Positions 8,314 through 16,047 of a DNA stretch of 64,000 nt are shown one piece after another. The notes below the pieces were generated by a model. It saw only the letters and a list, made by a program, of their open reading frames with translations. It was not told the origin of the DNA and ran no database searches. Made by a program: the position numbers and the translations under genes. Each line of letters starts with the position of its first letter. Within the stretch, counting starts at the first letter, position 1. Source of the DNA: Alphaproteobacteria bacterium (GTDB lineage: Bacteria; Pseudomonadota; Alphaproteobacteria; Thalassobaculales; Thalassobaculaceae); NCBI GenBank assembly GCA_024742605.1, contig JANSYC010000008.1, positions 24,636 through 88,635 of the forward strand, written 5' to 3'.

Positions 8314-8530
8314 GCCACGTCGAGCACTGTTGCGGTTCGCCGACCGGCAGGATCGGGCGGAATTCGACTAAATTGAGGCCGATATGTGCGAAACGGCCAT
8401 TGGTCTATTGACACCTGACACAGGTTCTCCGGTAAGGTGTCGGCGGTTCAATCAACGCTCAAGCGCCTAGATCGACCAAAAGCGGAATAAGAAAAGAAAT
8501 AATCCGCAACAATCAGGGAGGAAATCTTAA

Positions 8531-9586
8531 ATGGCATTGTCCGTTCTCAAAAAAGTAGGTGCCGTCGCGGCGACCTGCGCAGTTGCACTCACCATGTCCG
8601 CAGGCGATGCGGACGCTAAGAAAGTGCGTTGGAAAATGCACTCCGCGTTCGGCACCAACGTGGCCGTGCTCGGTAACGTCGGCATTCGGATCACCGAATG
8701 GACCCGCGAGATGTCCGACGGCGACTTCGACATCAAGCTGTTCGAGCCCGGCGCACTGGCCGGTGGCTACGCGTACTACGATCCGATCTCTCAGGGCGCT
8801 TTCGAAGCCGCCTACGGCACTCCGGGTGCGAACCAGGGCAAGAACTCCGTGTTCGCGTTCCTGTCCACCTGGCCGTTCGGTCCGGGCGCGCTCGAGTTCA
8901 ACGCGTGGCTGCAGTACGGCGGCGGCGTCGAGCTCGGAAAGGAATTCTACGGCCGGGACGGCATCGAGTACTTCTACTGCGGCATGATCCCGCCGGAGAC
9001 CTCGGGCTGGTTCCGTGAGCCGATCGAGAGCCTCGATCAGCTGAAGGGCCTGAAGATGCGGTTCTTCGGTGTCGGCGCGAAGGTCATGCAGAAGCTCGGC
9101 GTTTCCACCCAGCAGCTTGCTGGTGGTGACATCTACCCGGCGCTGGAGCTGGGCACGATCGACGCGACCGAGTTCTCCATGCCGGCGATTGACCGGTCCT
9201 ACGGCTTCTACCAGATCGCGAAGTACAACTACTTCCCCGGCTGGCACCAGCAGTCGACCACCAACGAGGTTCTGTTGAACCGCGAGGCATGGGAGAAGCT
9301 GGAGAAGCCGCAGCAGGCGATGTTCAGCACTGCCTGTATGGCGAATATCGGTGTCGAGCTGGCCGAGGGTGAAGCCCTTCAGCCTGCTGCAATGCTCGCG
9401 AATATCGCCGATGGCGTGACCAATGTGAGCTGGAGCGACGAGGTCCTGGATACCCTTCGTGAGAAGTGGGAAGAGGTGCTCGCCGAGGAACTCGCCGCCA
9501 ATCCGGACGTGCAGACTCTCTGGGACAGCTATACCAAGTTCAACGAGAGCTACAAGATCTGGGGCGAAATGGGTTACCTGAAGTAA
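8531..9586 (+). CDS. dctP: TRAP transporter substrate-binding protein (DctP family)
   Basis: A 351-residue periplasmic binding protein. It has a Sec signal peptide (MALSVLKKVGAVAATCAVAL, cleavage near GDADA-KKV), then the DctP fold with LKGLKMRFFG, whose Arg normally pairs with a substrate carboxylate, and LAGGDIYPALELGTIDATEF. The EYFYCGMIPPETSGWF segment places it in the large mannitol/chloroaromatic-type group with unassigned ligands. A good ribosome site (AGGGAGGAA) precedes the ATG. First gene of the TRAP operon; the two membrane genes follow after a 238-bp gap filled with hairpins. Ligand probably an organic acid. Confidence 0.92.
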   Translation: MALSVLKKVGAVAATCAVALTMSAGDADAKKVRWKMHSAFGTNVAVLGNVGIRITEWTREMSDGDFDIKLFEPGALAGGYAYYDPISQGAFEAAYGTPGANQGKNSVFAFLSTWPFGPGALEFNAWLQYGGGVELGKEFYGRDGIEYFYCGMIPPETSGWFREPIESLDQLKGLKMRFFGVGAKVMQKLGVSTQQLAGGDIYPALELGTIDATEFSMPAIDRSYGFYQIAKYNYFPGWHQQSTTNEVLLNREAWEKLEKPQQAMFSTACMANIGVELAEGEALQPAAMLANIADGVTNVSWSDEVLDTLREKWEEVLAEELAANPDVQTLWDSYTKFNESYKIWGEMGYLK

Positions 9587-9596
9587 TCCAACCTCT

Positions 9597-9664
9597 GGAA
9601 CCGCATCGCTTCGACGTCGGGTTGTCACACTCACGGTGTGACCCCAACGATCCGATGCGGTTCC
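9597..9664. promoter_or_regulatory. Long imperfect hairpin after the TRAP binding-protein gene
   Basis: Outer arms GGAACCGCATCG (9597-9608) and CGATGCGGTTCC (9653-9664) are perfect complements. An inner arm pair GTCACAC/GTGTGAC (9624-9630 / 9636-9642), flanked by GTTG and CAAC, makes a second hairpin inside. It starts 10 bases after the dctP stop. Such structures usually protect the binding-protein mRNA from 3' decay or limit read-through into permease genes. Confidence 0.7.
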
Positions 9665-9673
9665 CAAGACCCG

Positions 9674-9704
9674 AAAAACGGCGGCGGATCGTCGCCGTTT
9701 TTCT
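9674..9704 (+). terminator. Rho-independent terminator / attenuator
   Basis: AAAAACGGCG (9674-9683) pairs with CGCCGTTTTT (9693-9702) across a 9-base loop and runs into T-rich sequence. This is a classic bidirectional-looking intrinsic terminator 88 bases past dctP and 120 bases before dctQ. It should reduce transcription of the membrane genes relative to the binding protein. Confidence 0.8.
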
Positions 9705-9824
9705 CTTGAGCCGGAACTCTCCGAACACGTCGTCTTAGGTTGCTGCCGGGTCTGCGAGAGCCTCGTGGGCTGTGACGTGATGCGGAGTGTTCCCCCACAG
9801 GGCAAACAAACTGGACAGAGGTCG

Positions 9825-10490
9825 ATGGGTGGTTTACTGGTTTTAGCGAACGGGTTGGACCGGTTCGCGCGAGAGGTGGGCAAGACGGTCGGGTGGATGA
9901 TGCTGCCGCTGATCTTCATCATCATGTTCGATGTCGTCACGCGGAAGATCGACTTCACGCGGCTGCTTTTTGCGACGTACACCGCCGAGTCGGGTATCTC
10001 CGTCTCGACGATTCTCCAGGACCTGCAATGGCATTTTCACGCCATCTTGCTGATGCTCACCTTCGGTTTCGGCTATCTCGCGAACGCCCATGTTCGGGTC
10101 GACGTGTTCCGCGAGTTGCTCTCGAAGACGAAGCAGGCCTGGATTGAGCTCGTCGGACTGGTCCTGCTGGGTGTCCCCTTCGTCATACTGATGATGGTCT
10201 ATTCGTTCGATATGGTGGCGCTGTCCTTCCATCAGGGCGAGGGGTCGGAGTCCCTGACCGGTATCGGGCAACGGTGGATCATCAAGAGCGTGATGATCAT
10301 CGGCTTCACGGTGCTGATGATGTCTTTCATCGCAACCATCATCCGCCTGTGCGCCTATCTGTTCGGCAGCCAGTTTCAGCAGGATGAGGGCTCGGGCGGA
10401 TTGGAAATCTTCGCAGGTGACGCGAAAGAATTGGAAGAGGCGCGCCGCCAGGCGGAGCGCGCTCTCCTGGAAGAGAGTGCCAGACAATGA
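9825..10490 (+). CDS. dctQ: TRAP transporter small permease (DctQ family)
   Basis: About 221 residues with four hydrophobic segments, the usual DctQ layout: WMMLPLIFIIMFDVVTRKID, a second around FHAILLMLTFGFGYLANAHVRVDV, then VGLVLLGVPFVILMMVYSF, and MIIGFTVLMMSFIATIIRL. It supports assembly of the TRAP transporter in the inner membrane. I start at ATG 9825, just after AGAGG; an earlier in-frame ATG at 9765 is less likely because it lies close to the terminator and adds a poorly hydrophobic leader. The 3' end overlaps dctM by four bases. Confidence 0.88.
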   Translation: MGGLLVLANGLDRFAREVGKTVGWMMLPLIFIIMFDVVTRKIDFTRLLFATYTAESGISVSTILQDLQWHFHAILLMLTFGFGYLANAHVRVDVFRELLSKTKQAWIELVGLVLLGVPFVILMMVYSFDMVALSFHQGEGSESLTGIGQRWIIKSVMIIGFTVLMMSFIATIIRLCAYLFGSQFQQDEGSGGLEIFAGDAKELEEARRQAERALLEESARQ

Positions 10491-12103
10491 TGGAAATGTG
10501 GGAGCTGATCTACGACCACCTCTACGAATTTATCGGCGCGTACATGTTCCTCGCGCTGGCCTTCATGCTGTTCACGGGGCTGCCGGTGGCGATCGCCCTC
10601 GGTGGCGTGTCGATGGTGTTCGGCGTTCTCGCGATCGAACTCGGGTTTCTCGACTTCGCGGTGTTCTATCAGGTGATCCAGCGGGTCTGGGGCGGTGACG
10701 GTGCGTCGGGTGCCATCCAGAACCCGATCCTGGTGGCGATCCCGTGCTTCGTCTTCATGGGCACCATGCTCGAGAAGTCGAAGGTCGCCGAGGACCTGCT
10801 GCATATTCTGCAGGTTATGCTGCGTCGGGTCCCCGGTGCGCTGGCTCTGTCGGTAACCGTGATGGGCACCATCATGGCGGCGACCACCGGCATCATCGGC
10901 GCATCGGTGGTTATGATGACCTTGCTGGCGCTGCCGGCAATGCTGACCCGCGGTTACAATCCGGCGCTCGCGACCGGAACCATCGCGGCCTCCGCCACGC
11001 TGGGCATTCTCATCCCGCCGTCGATCATGCTTGTGCTGATGGCCAACCTGCTGGCCGTGTCGGTCGGCAACCTGTTCATCGGTGCGATCTTCCCGGGCCT
11101 GGTTCTGGCCGGCCTCTACTTCCTCTACATCGTGACCACCTGCACGATCAAACCGCATCTGGCGCCGCCTTTGCCGGACGGAATGATCAAGCTCAATCCG
11201 ACCCGTGTCTCCAATGTCATCAAATTCCTGGGCGTTGCGGCACTGGCGATCGTCGTGGCGATTGTCGGCGACTCGTCCGGCGTGGCGGAGTGGGTGAACT
11301 GGGGTCTGAGTGCGTTCCTGGTGATCTTCCTGGCCTCCATGATCATCGGCCGGGCCGAGGGCAACACCCTGCTCGGGGGGATTCTGAAGGGCTTCGTGCC
11401 GCCGATCTTCCTGATCGTGATGGTGCTGGGTTCGATCTTCGCGGGCTGGGCGACCCCGACCGAAGCGGCTGGCGTCGGTGCCTTCGGATCTCTGGTGCTG
11501 GCCTGGTTCAACCGGACCCTCAATCGCGAGGTGCTGACCTCGGTGATCCACCGGACGGCCCTCACAACGGCGATGATCTTCTTCATCTTCGTGGGGGCCA
11601 CGGCGTTCTCGACCATCTTCCGGAACGTCTACGGCGAGGATCTGATCATCGAATTCATCGAGTGGCTGGAGTTGAGCCCCTGGGCGCTCCTGTTCATGCT
11701 GATGTTCTCGATCTTCCTGCTGGGTTTCTTCTTCGATTTCCTGGAGATCACCCTGATCATCCTGCCGGTGTTCGCGCCGGTGATCCGGACCCTGGCGCCG
11801 GCCTTCGCACCCCATCTCGGGCTCGAGCCGCCGACCAACATGGCGCAGACCCGGCATCTGGAGGAACAGGTGATATACTGGTTCGCCATTCTAGCGGCGA
11901 CCAATCTACAGACCTCGTTCCTGACGCCACCTTTCGGTTTCGCGCTGTTCTACATGAAGGGCGTGGCACCGTCGGCGGTGAAGATGCAGGACATCTACAA
12001 GGGCATCATCCCCTTCGTGCTCCTGCAGGTCATCGGGCTCAGCGCGGTGGTCATGTTCCCGGAACTGGCACTCTGGCTGCCGTCGCAGGTCTTCGGGCGA
12101 TAG
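10487..12103 (+). CDS. dctM: TRAP transporter large permease (DctM family)
   Basis: A 538-residue polytopic membrane protein of the DctM/ion-transporter superfamily. Family marks include FTGLPVAIALGG near the N terminus, TLGILIPPSIMLVLMANLLA, WATPTEAAGVGAFGSL and FFFDFLEITLIILPVFAPVI. It carries the Na+-coupled translocation path of the TRAP system. It is longer than typical ~430-residue DctM proteins, as in the mannitol/chloroaromatic subgroup that matches the binding protein. ATG overlaps the dctQ stop. A GC-rich hairpin follows the gene. Confidence 0.93.
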   Translation: MMEMWELIYDHLYEFIGAYMFLALAFMLFTGLPVAIALGGVSMVFGVLAIELGFLDFAVFYQVIQRVWGGDGASGAIQNPILVAIPCFVFMGTMLEKSKVAEDLLHILQVMLRRVPGALALSVTVMGTIMAATTGIIGASVVMMTLLALPAMLTRGYNPALATGTIAASATLGILIPPSIMLVLMANLLAVSVGNLFIGAIFPGLVLAGLYFLYIVTTCTIKPHLAPPLPDGMIKLNPTRVSNVIKFLGVAALAIVVAIVGDSSGVAEWVNWGLSAFLVIFLASMIIGRAEGNTLLGGILKGFVPPIFLIVMVLGSIFAGWATPTEAAGVGAFGSLVLAWFNRTLNREVLTSVIHRTALTTAMIFFIFVGATAFSTIFRNVYGEDLIIEFIEWLELSPWALLFMLMFSIFLLGFFFDFLEITLIILPVFAPVIRTLAPAFAPHLGLEPPTNMAQTRHLEEQVIYWFAILAATNLQTSFLTPPFGFALFYMKGVAPSAVKMQDIYKGIIPFVLLQVIGLSAVVMFPELALWLPSQVFGR

Positions 12104-12133
12104 CGAAGCGGCGGTACACACAAGCTCTCGGCG

Positions 12134-12159
12134 CGGCCGTCCCTTTCGGGGCGGCCGTT
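12134..12159 (+). terminator. Probable terminator after the TRAP operon
   Basis: CGGCCGTCCC (12134-12143) and GGGGCGGCCG (12148-12157) form a 10-bp stem with one T-G wobble and a TTTC loop, 30 bases after the dctM stop. Only a weak T-run follows, so efficiency is uncertain. Confidence 0.55.
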
Positions 12160-12220
12160 CCGCTTTCAAAGGCTTTAGGGACCGCCTAAGCTTTCCTGAA
12201 CCTGCCGGGGAGCACCGCAA

Positions 12221-13159
12221 ATGGACTTGGATCCGCAATGCCGCGCCATGCTGGAGGCGATCGCCGCGAACGGCTCGCCCTTCGATACCGACGATGCGGT
12301 CGAAGCCCGCAGGCTGGTCGCCGCCACCACCAAACCCCTGCCGGATCCGGATCCCCGGTTCTCCGCAGTTCGGGACGGCAGCTTTCCGGGGCCCGGCGGT
12401 GCGATCGGGTATCGCTACTACCGCCCAACGGGGATCGCCGCCTGCGGGGCGCCCGCGCTGATCTTCTATCACGGCGGCGGCATGGTCTTCGGCACCCTGG
12501 ACAGCCACGATCCGATTTGCCGGGCGGCGGCAATCGGGGCGGGGTGCGTGGTGCTCTCCATCGACTACCGGCTGGCGCCCGAGGCGGTTTTCCCGGCGGC
12601 CGTGATGGATTCCTGGGCGGCGTTCATGGAGGTGGTCGACCGGGCCGCGAGCTTCGGGATCGATGCGGCGCGGATCGCCGTCGGCGGTGACAGCGCGGGC
12701 GGCAACCTGGCGGCGGTGATTTCGTTGATGGCCCGCGACGTCGCCGGTCCCTTGCCGTGTTTCCAGTGGCTGATCTACCCGAACACCGACATGGCGGCGC
12801 GGGGCGGCTCGATCGACGCCTTCGCCGACGGCTATTTCCTGACCCGGGACGGACTCGCCTGGATCCAGAAGCTGTACCTCACCTCGGAGGATCAGAAGTT
12901 CGACTGGCGCGCCTCACCGCTGCGGGCGCCGAGCCTGGCGCGGGTCGCTCCGGCCCTGGTGCAGACCGCCGGGTTCGATCCGCTGAAGGACGAAGGCACG
13001 GCCTACGCCGCCCGCCTGAAGGAGGCCGGGGTGGCGGTTGAGCTGATCGACTATCCGGGGATGATCCACGGATTCATCCGGGCGATCGGTGCGATCGATG
13101 TGGCGCAACAGGCGGTCGATGACGGGGTCAAAGCCCTCAAGTCGGCTTTTGCCGCCTGA
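12221..13159 (+). CDS. Alpha/beta hydrolase, HSL-type esterase
   Basis: A 312-residue hormone-sensitive-lipase family hydrolase. Oxyanion-hole motif YHGGGMVFG, nucleophile elbow GGDSAGGNLA, Asp in AGFDPLKDEG and His in GMIHGFIR complete a Ser-Asp-His triad. Cytoplasmic (no signal peptide). Likely hydrolyses small carboxylic esters or lactones; substrate unknown. It follows the TRAP operon beyond a hairpin. Its 3' end overlaps the convergent AroQ-like gene by 23 bases. Confidence 0.9.
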   Translation: MDLDPQCRAMLEAIAANGSPFDTDDAVEARRLVAATTKPLPDPDPRFSAVRDGSFPGPGGAIGYRYYRPTGIAACGAPALIFYHGGGMVFGTLDSHDPICRAAAIGAGCVVLSIDYRLAPEAVFPAAVMDSWAAFMEVVDRAASFGIDAARIAVGGDSAGGNLAAVISLMARDVAGPLPCFQWLIYPNTDMAARGGSIDAFADGYFLTRDGLAWIQKLYLTSEDQKFDWRASPLRAPSLARVAPALVQTAGFDPLKDEGTAYAARLKEAGVAVELIDYPGMIHGFIRAIGAIDVAQQAVDDGVKALKSAFAA

Positions 13160-13577
13160 TCACACGGATCAGCGCCTCAAGCCCCAGGGAATAGGAGTCG
13201 AGGCCCAGGCCGACGATCATGCCGGCCGACTCCTCGGCCAGCACCGAATGCATGCCGCGCTTCTCGAGATTGGTCATGTGCACTTCGATGTAGGGCAGCC
13301 GCACTCCCCGCAGACAGTCCCGCAGGGCGAAGCCCTGATAGAGAAATCCGGCCGGGTTCATCAGCAGGCCGTCGATCCCGTCGCGTGCGGCCTGGTAGAT
13401 GCGGGTGATCGCCTCGCCCTCGATGTTGGAATAGAAAATGTCGAGGTCGACACCTTTCGACTCCGCTTCGGCACCGATCATCGCGTCCAGTTCCGCCGCC
13501 GTGGTGGTGCCGTACAATTCCGGCTGGCGGCGTCCGAGCCATTCCATGTTCGCACCCTGAACCAGCAAGACTCTCAT
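13137..13577 (-). CDS. Type II 3-dehydroquinate dehydratase-like protein, altered active site
   Basis: A 146-residue AroQ-fold protein. Retained landmarks of type II dehydroquinases are QGANMEWLGRRQPELYG (Asn10, Arg17, catalytic Tyr22), NPAG with Asn74, ALRD with Asp87, and EVH with His100 plus Arg107. The canonical NHEGE reads NIEGE here, and the NP(G)(A/G)xTH segment reads NPAGFLYQ, so the catalytic His is replaced by Tyr80. It may therefore not dehydrate dehydroquinate, or may act on a related hydroxy-acid. Divergent from the 13673 gene; convergent and overlapping with the esterase gene. Confidence 0.8.
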   Translation of the reverse strand: MRVLLVQGANMEWLGRRQPELYGTTTAAELDAMIGAEAESKGVDLDIFYSNIEGEAITRIYQAARDGIDGLLMNPAGFLYQGFALRDCLRGVRLPYIEVHMTNLEKRGMHSVLAEESAGMIVGLGLDSYSLGLEALIRVIRRQKPT

Positions 13578-13672
13578 GCCGTTCTCCCCTTTGCTGTAGG
13601 TCAGGATGCTATGCGACGATGCGCGCTAAGACAAAGGCCCGGAAACCCGGCGCATATGCAGGAGGATGTCGG

Positions 13673-14341
13673 ATGAGCGAAGCCGTGATGGCGGTCTGGG
13701 GCGATGCCGCCCCCGAGGCGGATGCCGAGTTCAGCGAATGGTACCATCGCGAACACGTGCCGCAGCGGGTCGGCTTCCCCGGCTGGCGGTCCGGCCGGCG
13801 CTACAAAAAGATCGGACGGGGCAAGCACCGCTATCTCGCCCTCTACGAGGCCGACTCGCTGGCCGCCTTCGACGATCCGGTCTATCGCCATTCGCTGGAC
13901 AATCCGACCGAATGGACCAAGCGGATGATGCCGCATTTCCGGAATTTCATCCGCTCGGTCTGCCGTGTCCGGTTCGTCTCGGGCGAGGTGGCGGGTTCGG
14001 TGCTCGCCACCATCCGCTACGCACCGCCGGACGGGCAGGCTGAACCGATCGCCCGCTGGATTTCCGGTCTGGCCCTGCACGACCTGCGGGAACGGGAAGG
14101 CATCACCCGGGTCGCATTCTGGCAGTCGGATCTGGACCGATCTCTGGTCGGCACCACCGAGCAGAAGATCCGTAAGGGGGCGGACGGAAAGGCGCCATTC
14201 ACCGCCGTGATCGAGGGCACCGACGAGAGCTTCGTGCGGGCTGCCCTCGAGGAAAGCGGCATCGAGGCCGGATTGGCGGAACGCGAGGCCCGCGACGTCA
14301 CCATCGGCGTCTACCGGCTGATGTTCGCGCTGGGGGGATAG
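13673..14341 (+). CDS. Dimeric alpha/beta-barrel (EthD/DUF4286-like) protein
   Basis: About 222 residues without a signal peptide. The N-terminal half (FSEWYHREHVPQRVGFPGW, then RYLALYEADSLAAFDDPVY) has the ferredoxin-like pattern of EthD/DUF4286 stress-responsive dimeric barrels, and the second half looks like a degenerate repeat of it. I start at ATG 13673, seven bases after AGGAGGA; the frame is open further up but is noncoding in character. Function not assigned; such proteins often bind or oxidise small aromatic or haem-like ligands. Convergent with the sigma-54 activator, three bases apart. Confidence 0.6.
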   Translation: MSEAVMAVWGDAAPEADAEFSEWYHREHVPQRVGFPGWRSGRRYKKIGRGKHRYLALYEADSLAAFDDPVYRHSLDNPTEWTKRMMPHFRNFIRSVCRVRFVSGEVAGSVLATIRYAPPDGQAEPIARWISGLALHDLREREGITRVAFWQSDLDRSLVGTTEQKIRKGADGKAPFTAVIEGTDESFVRAALEESGIEAGLAEREARDVTIGVYRLMFALGG

Positions 14342-14344
14342 GGG

Positions 14345-15961
14345 TCAGCTCATCTCGGCCAGCCTTTTGTAAAGGTACCCCCGGCTGACTCCGAGCAGTT
14401 CCGCGGCCCGTTTCTTGTTGCCGTGCGTGGTCTCCAGCGCCTGCCGGATCAATCCTTCCTCGACGCTTTCCAGGCGCCGCTTCAACGGTGCGCGCGGACC
14501 GGTGCTGGGTGCCGCCGCGAGGTCGGCCAGATCCTCGGCTGTCAACTCGGGACCTTCGGCGAAGATGGCGGCCTTCTGGATCACGTTGATCAGCTCCCGC
14601 ACGTTCCCCGGCCAGGAATGCCGCGCCAGCACCGCCAGCGCATCCGGCCGGAGCCCGCGCACGGCCAGCCCGTGGCGGTCGGCGGTTCGGTCGAGGATGG
14701 CGCGGGCGATCACCGGGATATCCTCGACCCGCTCCCGCAAGGGCGGGGTGGTCAGGGTCACGACCCCGATGCGGAAATAGAGATCGGCCCGGAACCTCTC
14801 CTCCGCGATCAGCTTCTCCAGCGGGCGGTTGGTGGCCGTCACCAGGCGGAAATCGGCCTGCCGCGGGACGGTGCCTCCGAGCCGCTCGAACCGGCCCTCG
14901 TCCAGAACCCGCAGCATCTTGGCCTGGGTCTCGGCGGACATGTCGCCGATCTCGTCCAGGAAGAAGGTGCCGCCGTCGGCCGCTTCCAGCTTGCCGGGAC
15001 GGCCCTTGGCCTGGGCGCCGGTGAAGGCGCCCGGCTCGGTGCCGAACAGCTCGGACTCGACCAGGGTCTCGGGCAGGGCGGCGGCGTTCAGCATCACCAG
15101 CGGGCCGCTCCCGCGGTCGGACAGTCCGTGCAGGGCGTGGGCCACCAGCTCCTTGCCGGTCCCGCTTTCGCCCCGGATCAGGACCGGCACGTCCAGGGGC
15201 GCGACGCGGGCAATGTCGGATTTGAGCTTTGTGATCGCCGGGCTGTCGCCGATCAGGGCATCTAGCGGGTCAGGTCGGCCGCGCAGTGCCGCCAACTCCC
15301 GTTTGTAGTGATCGACCTGGGCCCGCAGGCGCGCGATCTCCCGGCCGAAGGCTGCCGCCTGTTCCGGACCCTTGAACATCACCTGTCCGATGGCGCCCAG
15401 CACGGTGCCGTCGCGCTTGATCGGGAACCGGCTGACCACCCGGTCGATCCCGCGCATGTTCTGAACCTGTCCGATCTCGGCGCGGCCGCTGCGCGCGACC
15501 TCCGGCAGACGGGTGTTCTCGATCACCTGGTCGGCCGGCTGGCCCAAGCCTTCGCCGCGCTTGATCCCGAAGAACCGCGCATGCACCGGACTGACCCAGC
15601 GCAGGCGCCCCTCGGTATCGACCACGGTGATCGCCTCATAAGGATTGGTCAAAAAGTGCGAGAGGATATCATGGGCGAATGCGACCGATCCCGCGAAGTC
15701 CGCCAGCGGATCCTCAGCCCCGCTGGGCCACAGCATGTGCAGCACGGCGGCCTCGCCGGGAATCGACAGGATCGACCATGTGCGGTCCTCTTGTGCGAAT
15801 GTCCAGAGGCGACGGGTCCGGCCGGACGCTTGAAGCGCTGTTCCGATGTCAGGCTCCACGGTCACATCCGCATACTGGATGTGGCCGTCAACGGACAGCA
15901 GGACGAGATGAGGAGGTGTGTTCACAGAAAGAACAATAGACAGATACAGTGTCTTCTTCAA
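14345..15961 (-). CDS. Sigma-54-dependent transcriptional activator with PAS domain
   Basis: About 538 residues. A ~100-residue N-terminal region is followed by a PAS domain (~104-200), a coiled linker, an AAA+ domain with Walker A GESGTGKE (~264-271), intact sigma-54-contact loop GAFTGA (311-316), Walker B GGTFFLDEIGD and arginine-finger region, and a Fis-type helix-turn-helix (GNKKRAAELLGVSRGYLYKR). No receiver domain, so it should respond to a ligand, probably an acid or acyl-CoA. The start is uncertain: TTG at 15961 or GTG at 15925, neither with a clear ribosome site. It is divergent from the acyl-CoA operon whose promoter has a -24/-12 element, so it is the likely activator. Confidence 0.92.
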   Translation of the reverse strand: MKKTLYLSIVLSVNTPPHLVLLSVDGHIQYADVTVEPDIGTALQASGRTRRLWTFAQEDRTWSILSIPGEAAVLHMLWPSGAEDPLADFAGSVAFAHDILSHFLTNPYEAITVVDTEGRLRWVSPVHARFFGIKRGEGLGQPADQVIENTRLPEVARSGRAEIGQVQNMRGIDRVVSRFPIKRDGTVLGAIGQVMFKGPEQAAAFGREIARLRAQVDHYKRELAALRGRPDPLDALIGDSPAITKLKSDIARVAPLDVPVLIRGESGTGKELVAHALHGLSDRGSGPLVMLNAAALPETLVESELFGTEPGAFTGAQAKGRPGKLEAADGGTFFLDEIGDMSAETQAKMLRVLDEGRFERLGGTVPRQADFRLVTATNRPLEKLIAEERFRADLYFRIGVVTLTTPPLRERVEDIPVIARAILDRTADRHGLAVRGLRPDALAVLARHSWPGNVRELINVIQKAAIFAEGPELTAEDLADLAAAPSTGPRAPLKRRLESVEEGLIRQALETTHGNKKRAAELLGVSRGYLYKRLAEMS

Positions 15962-15962
15962 G

Positions 15963-15989
15963 AACAGATGAAAGATTTAACCATCTGTT
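15963..15989. promoter_or_regulatory. Inverted repeat, likely enhancer site for the sigma-54 activator
   Basis: AACAGATG (15963-15970) and CATCTGTT (15982-15989) are perfect 8-base inverted arms around an 11-base AT-rich spacer. The centre lies about 58 bases upstream of the transcription start predicted from the -24/-12 element. That is close for an enhancer-binding protein but workable. It also overlaps the activator's own start region, so it may autoregulate. Confidence 0.6.
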
Positions 15990-16006
15990 TTAACGGTATT
16001 TTTAGT

Positions 16007-16023
16007 CTGGCATGTAGGTTGCT
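16007..16023 (+). promoter_or_regulatory. Sigma-54 (-24/-12) promoter of the acyl-CoA operon
   Basis: CTGGCATG-TAGG-TTGCT matches the sigma-54 consensus TGGCACG-N4-TTGC with one substitution and exact spacing (TGGC at 16008-16011, TTGC at 16019-16022). Predicted start of transcription is near 16034, just ahead of the ribosome site GGAGG at 16036-16040, so the leader would be very short. An AT-rich tract lies upstream, and the divergent gene encodes a sigma-54 activator. Confidence 0.75.
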
Positions 16024-16047
16024 ATAAGTTGGTTCGGAGGAAACAAG

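Noticed and set aside
8408..8438. TTGACA ... TAAGGT as a sigma-70 promoter for the TRAP operon, with ACCTG-ACA-CAGGT as operator
   Set aside because: Spacing is 19 bases and the -10 is weak; the small inverted repeat has only 5-base arms, so I list neither as a feature.
8966..9018. Other-frame and antisense ORFs across dctP and dctM, many over 200 codons
   Set aside because: High GC gives long open shadows; the translations are Arg/Gly/Pro-rich with no motifs, while the chosen frames carry full families.
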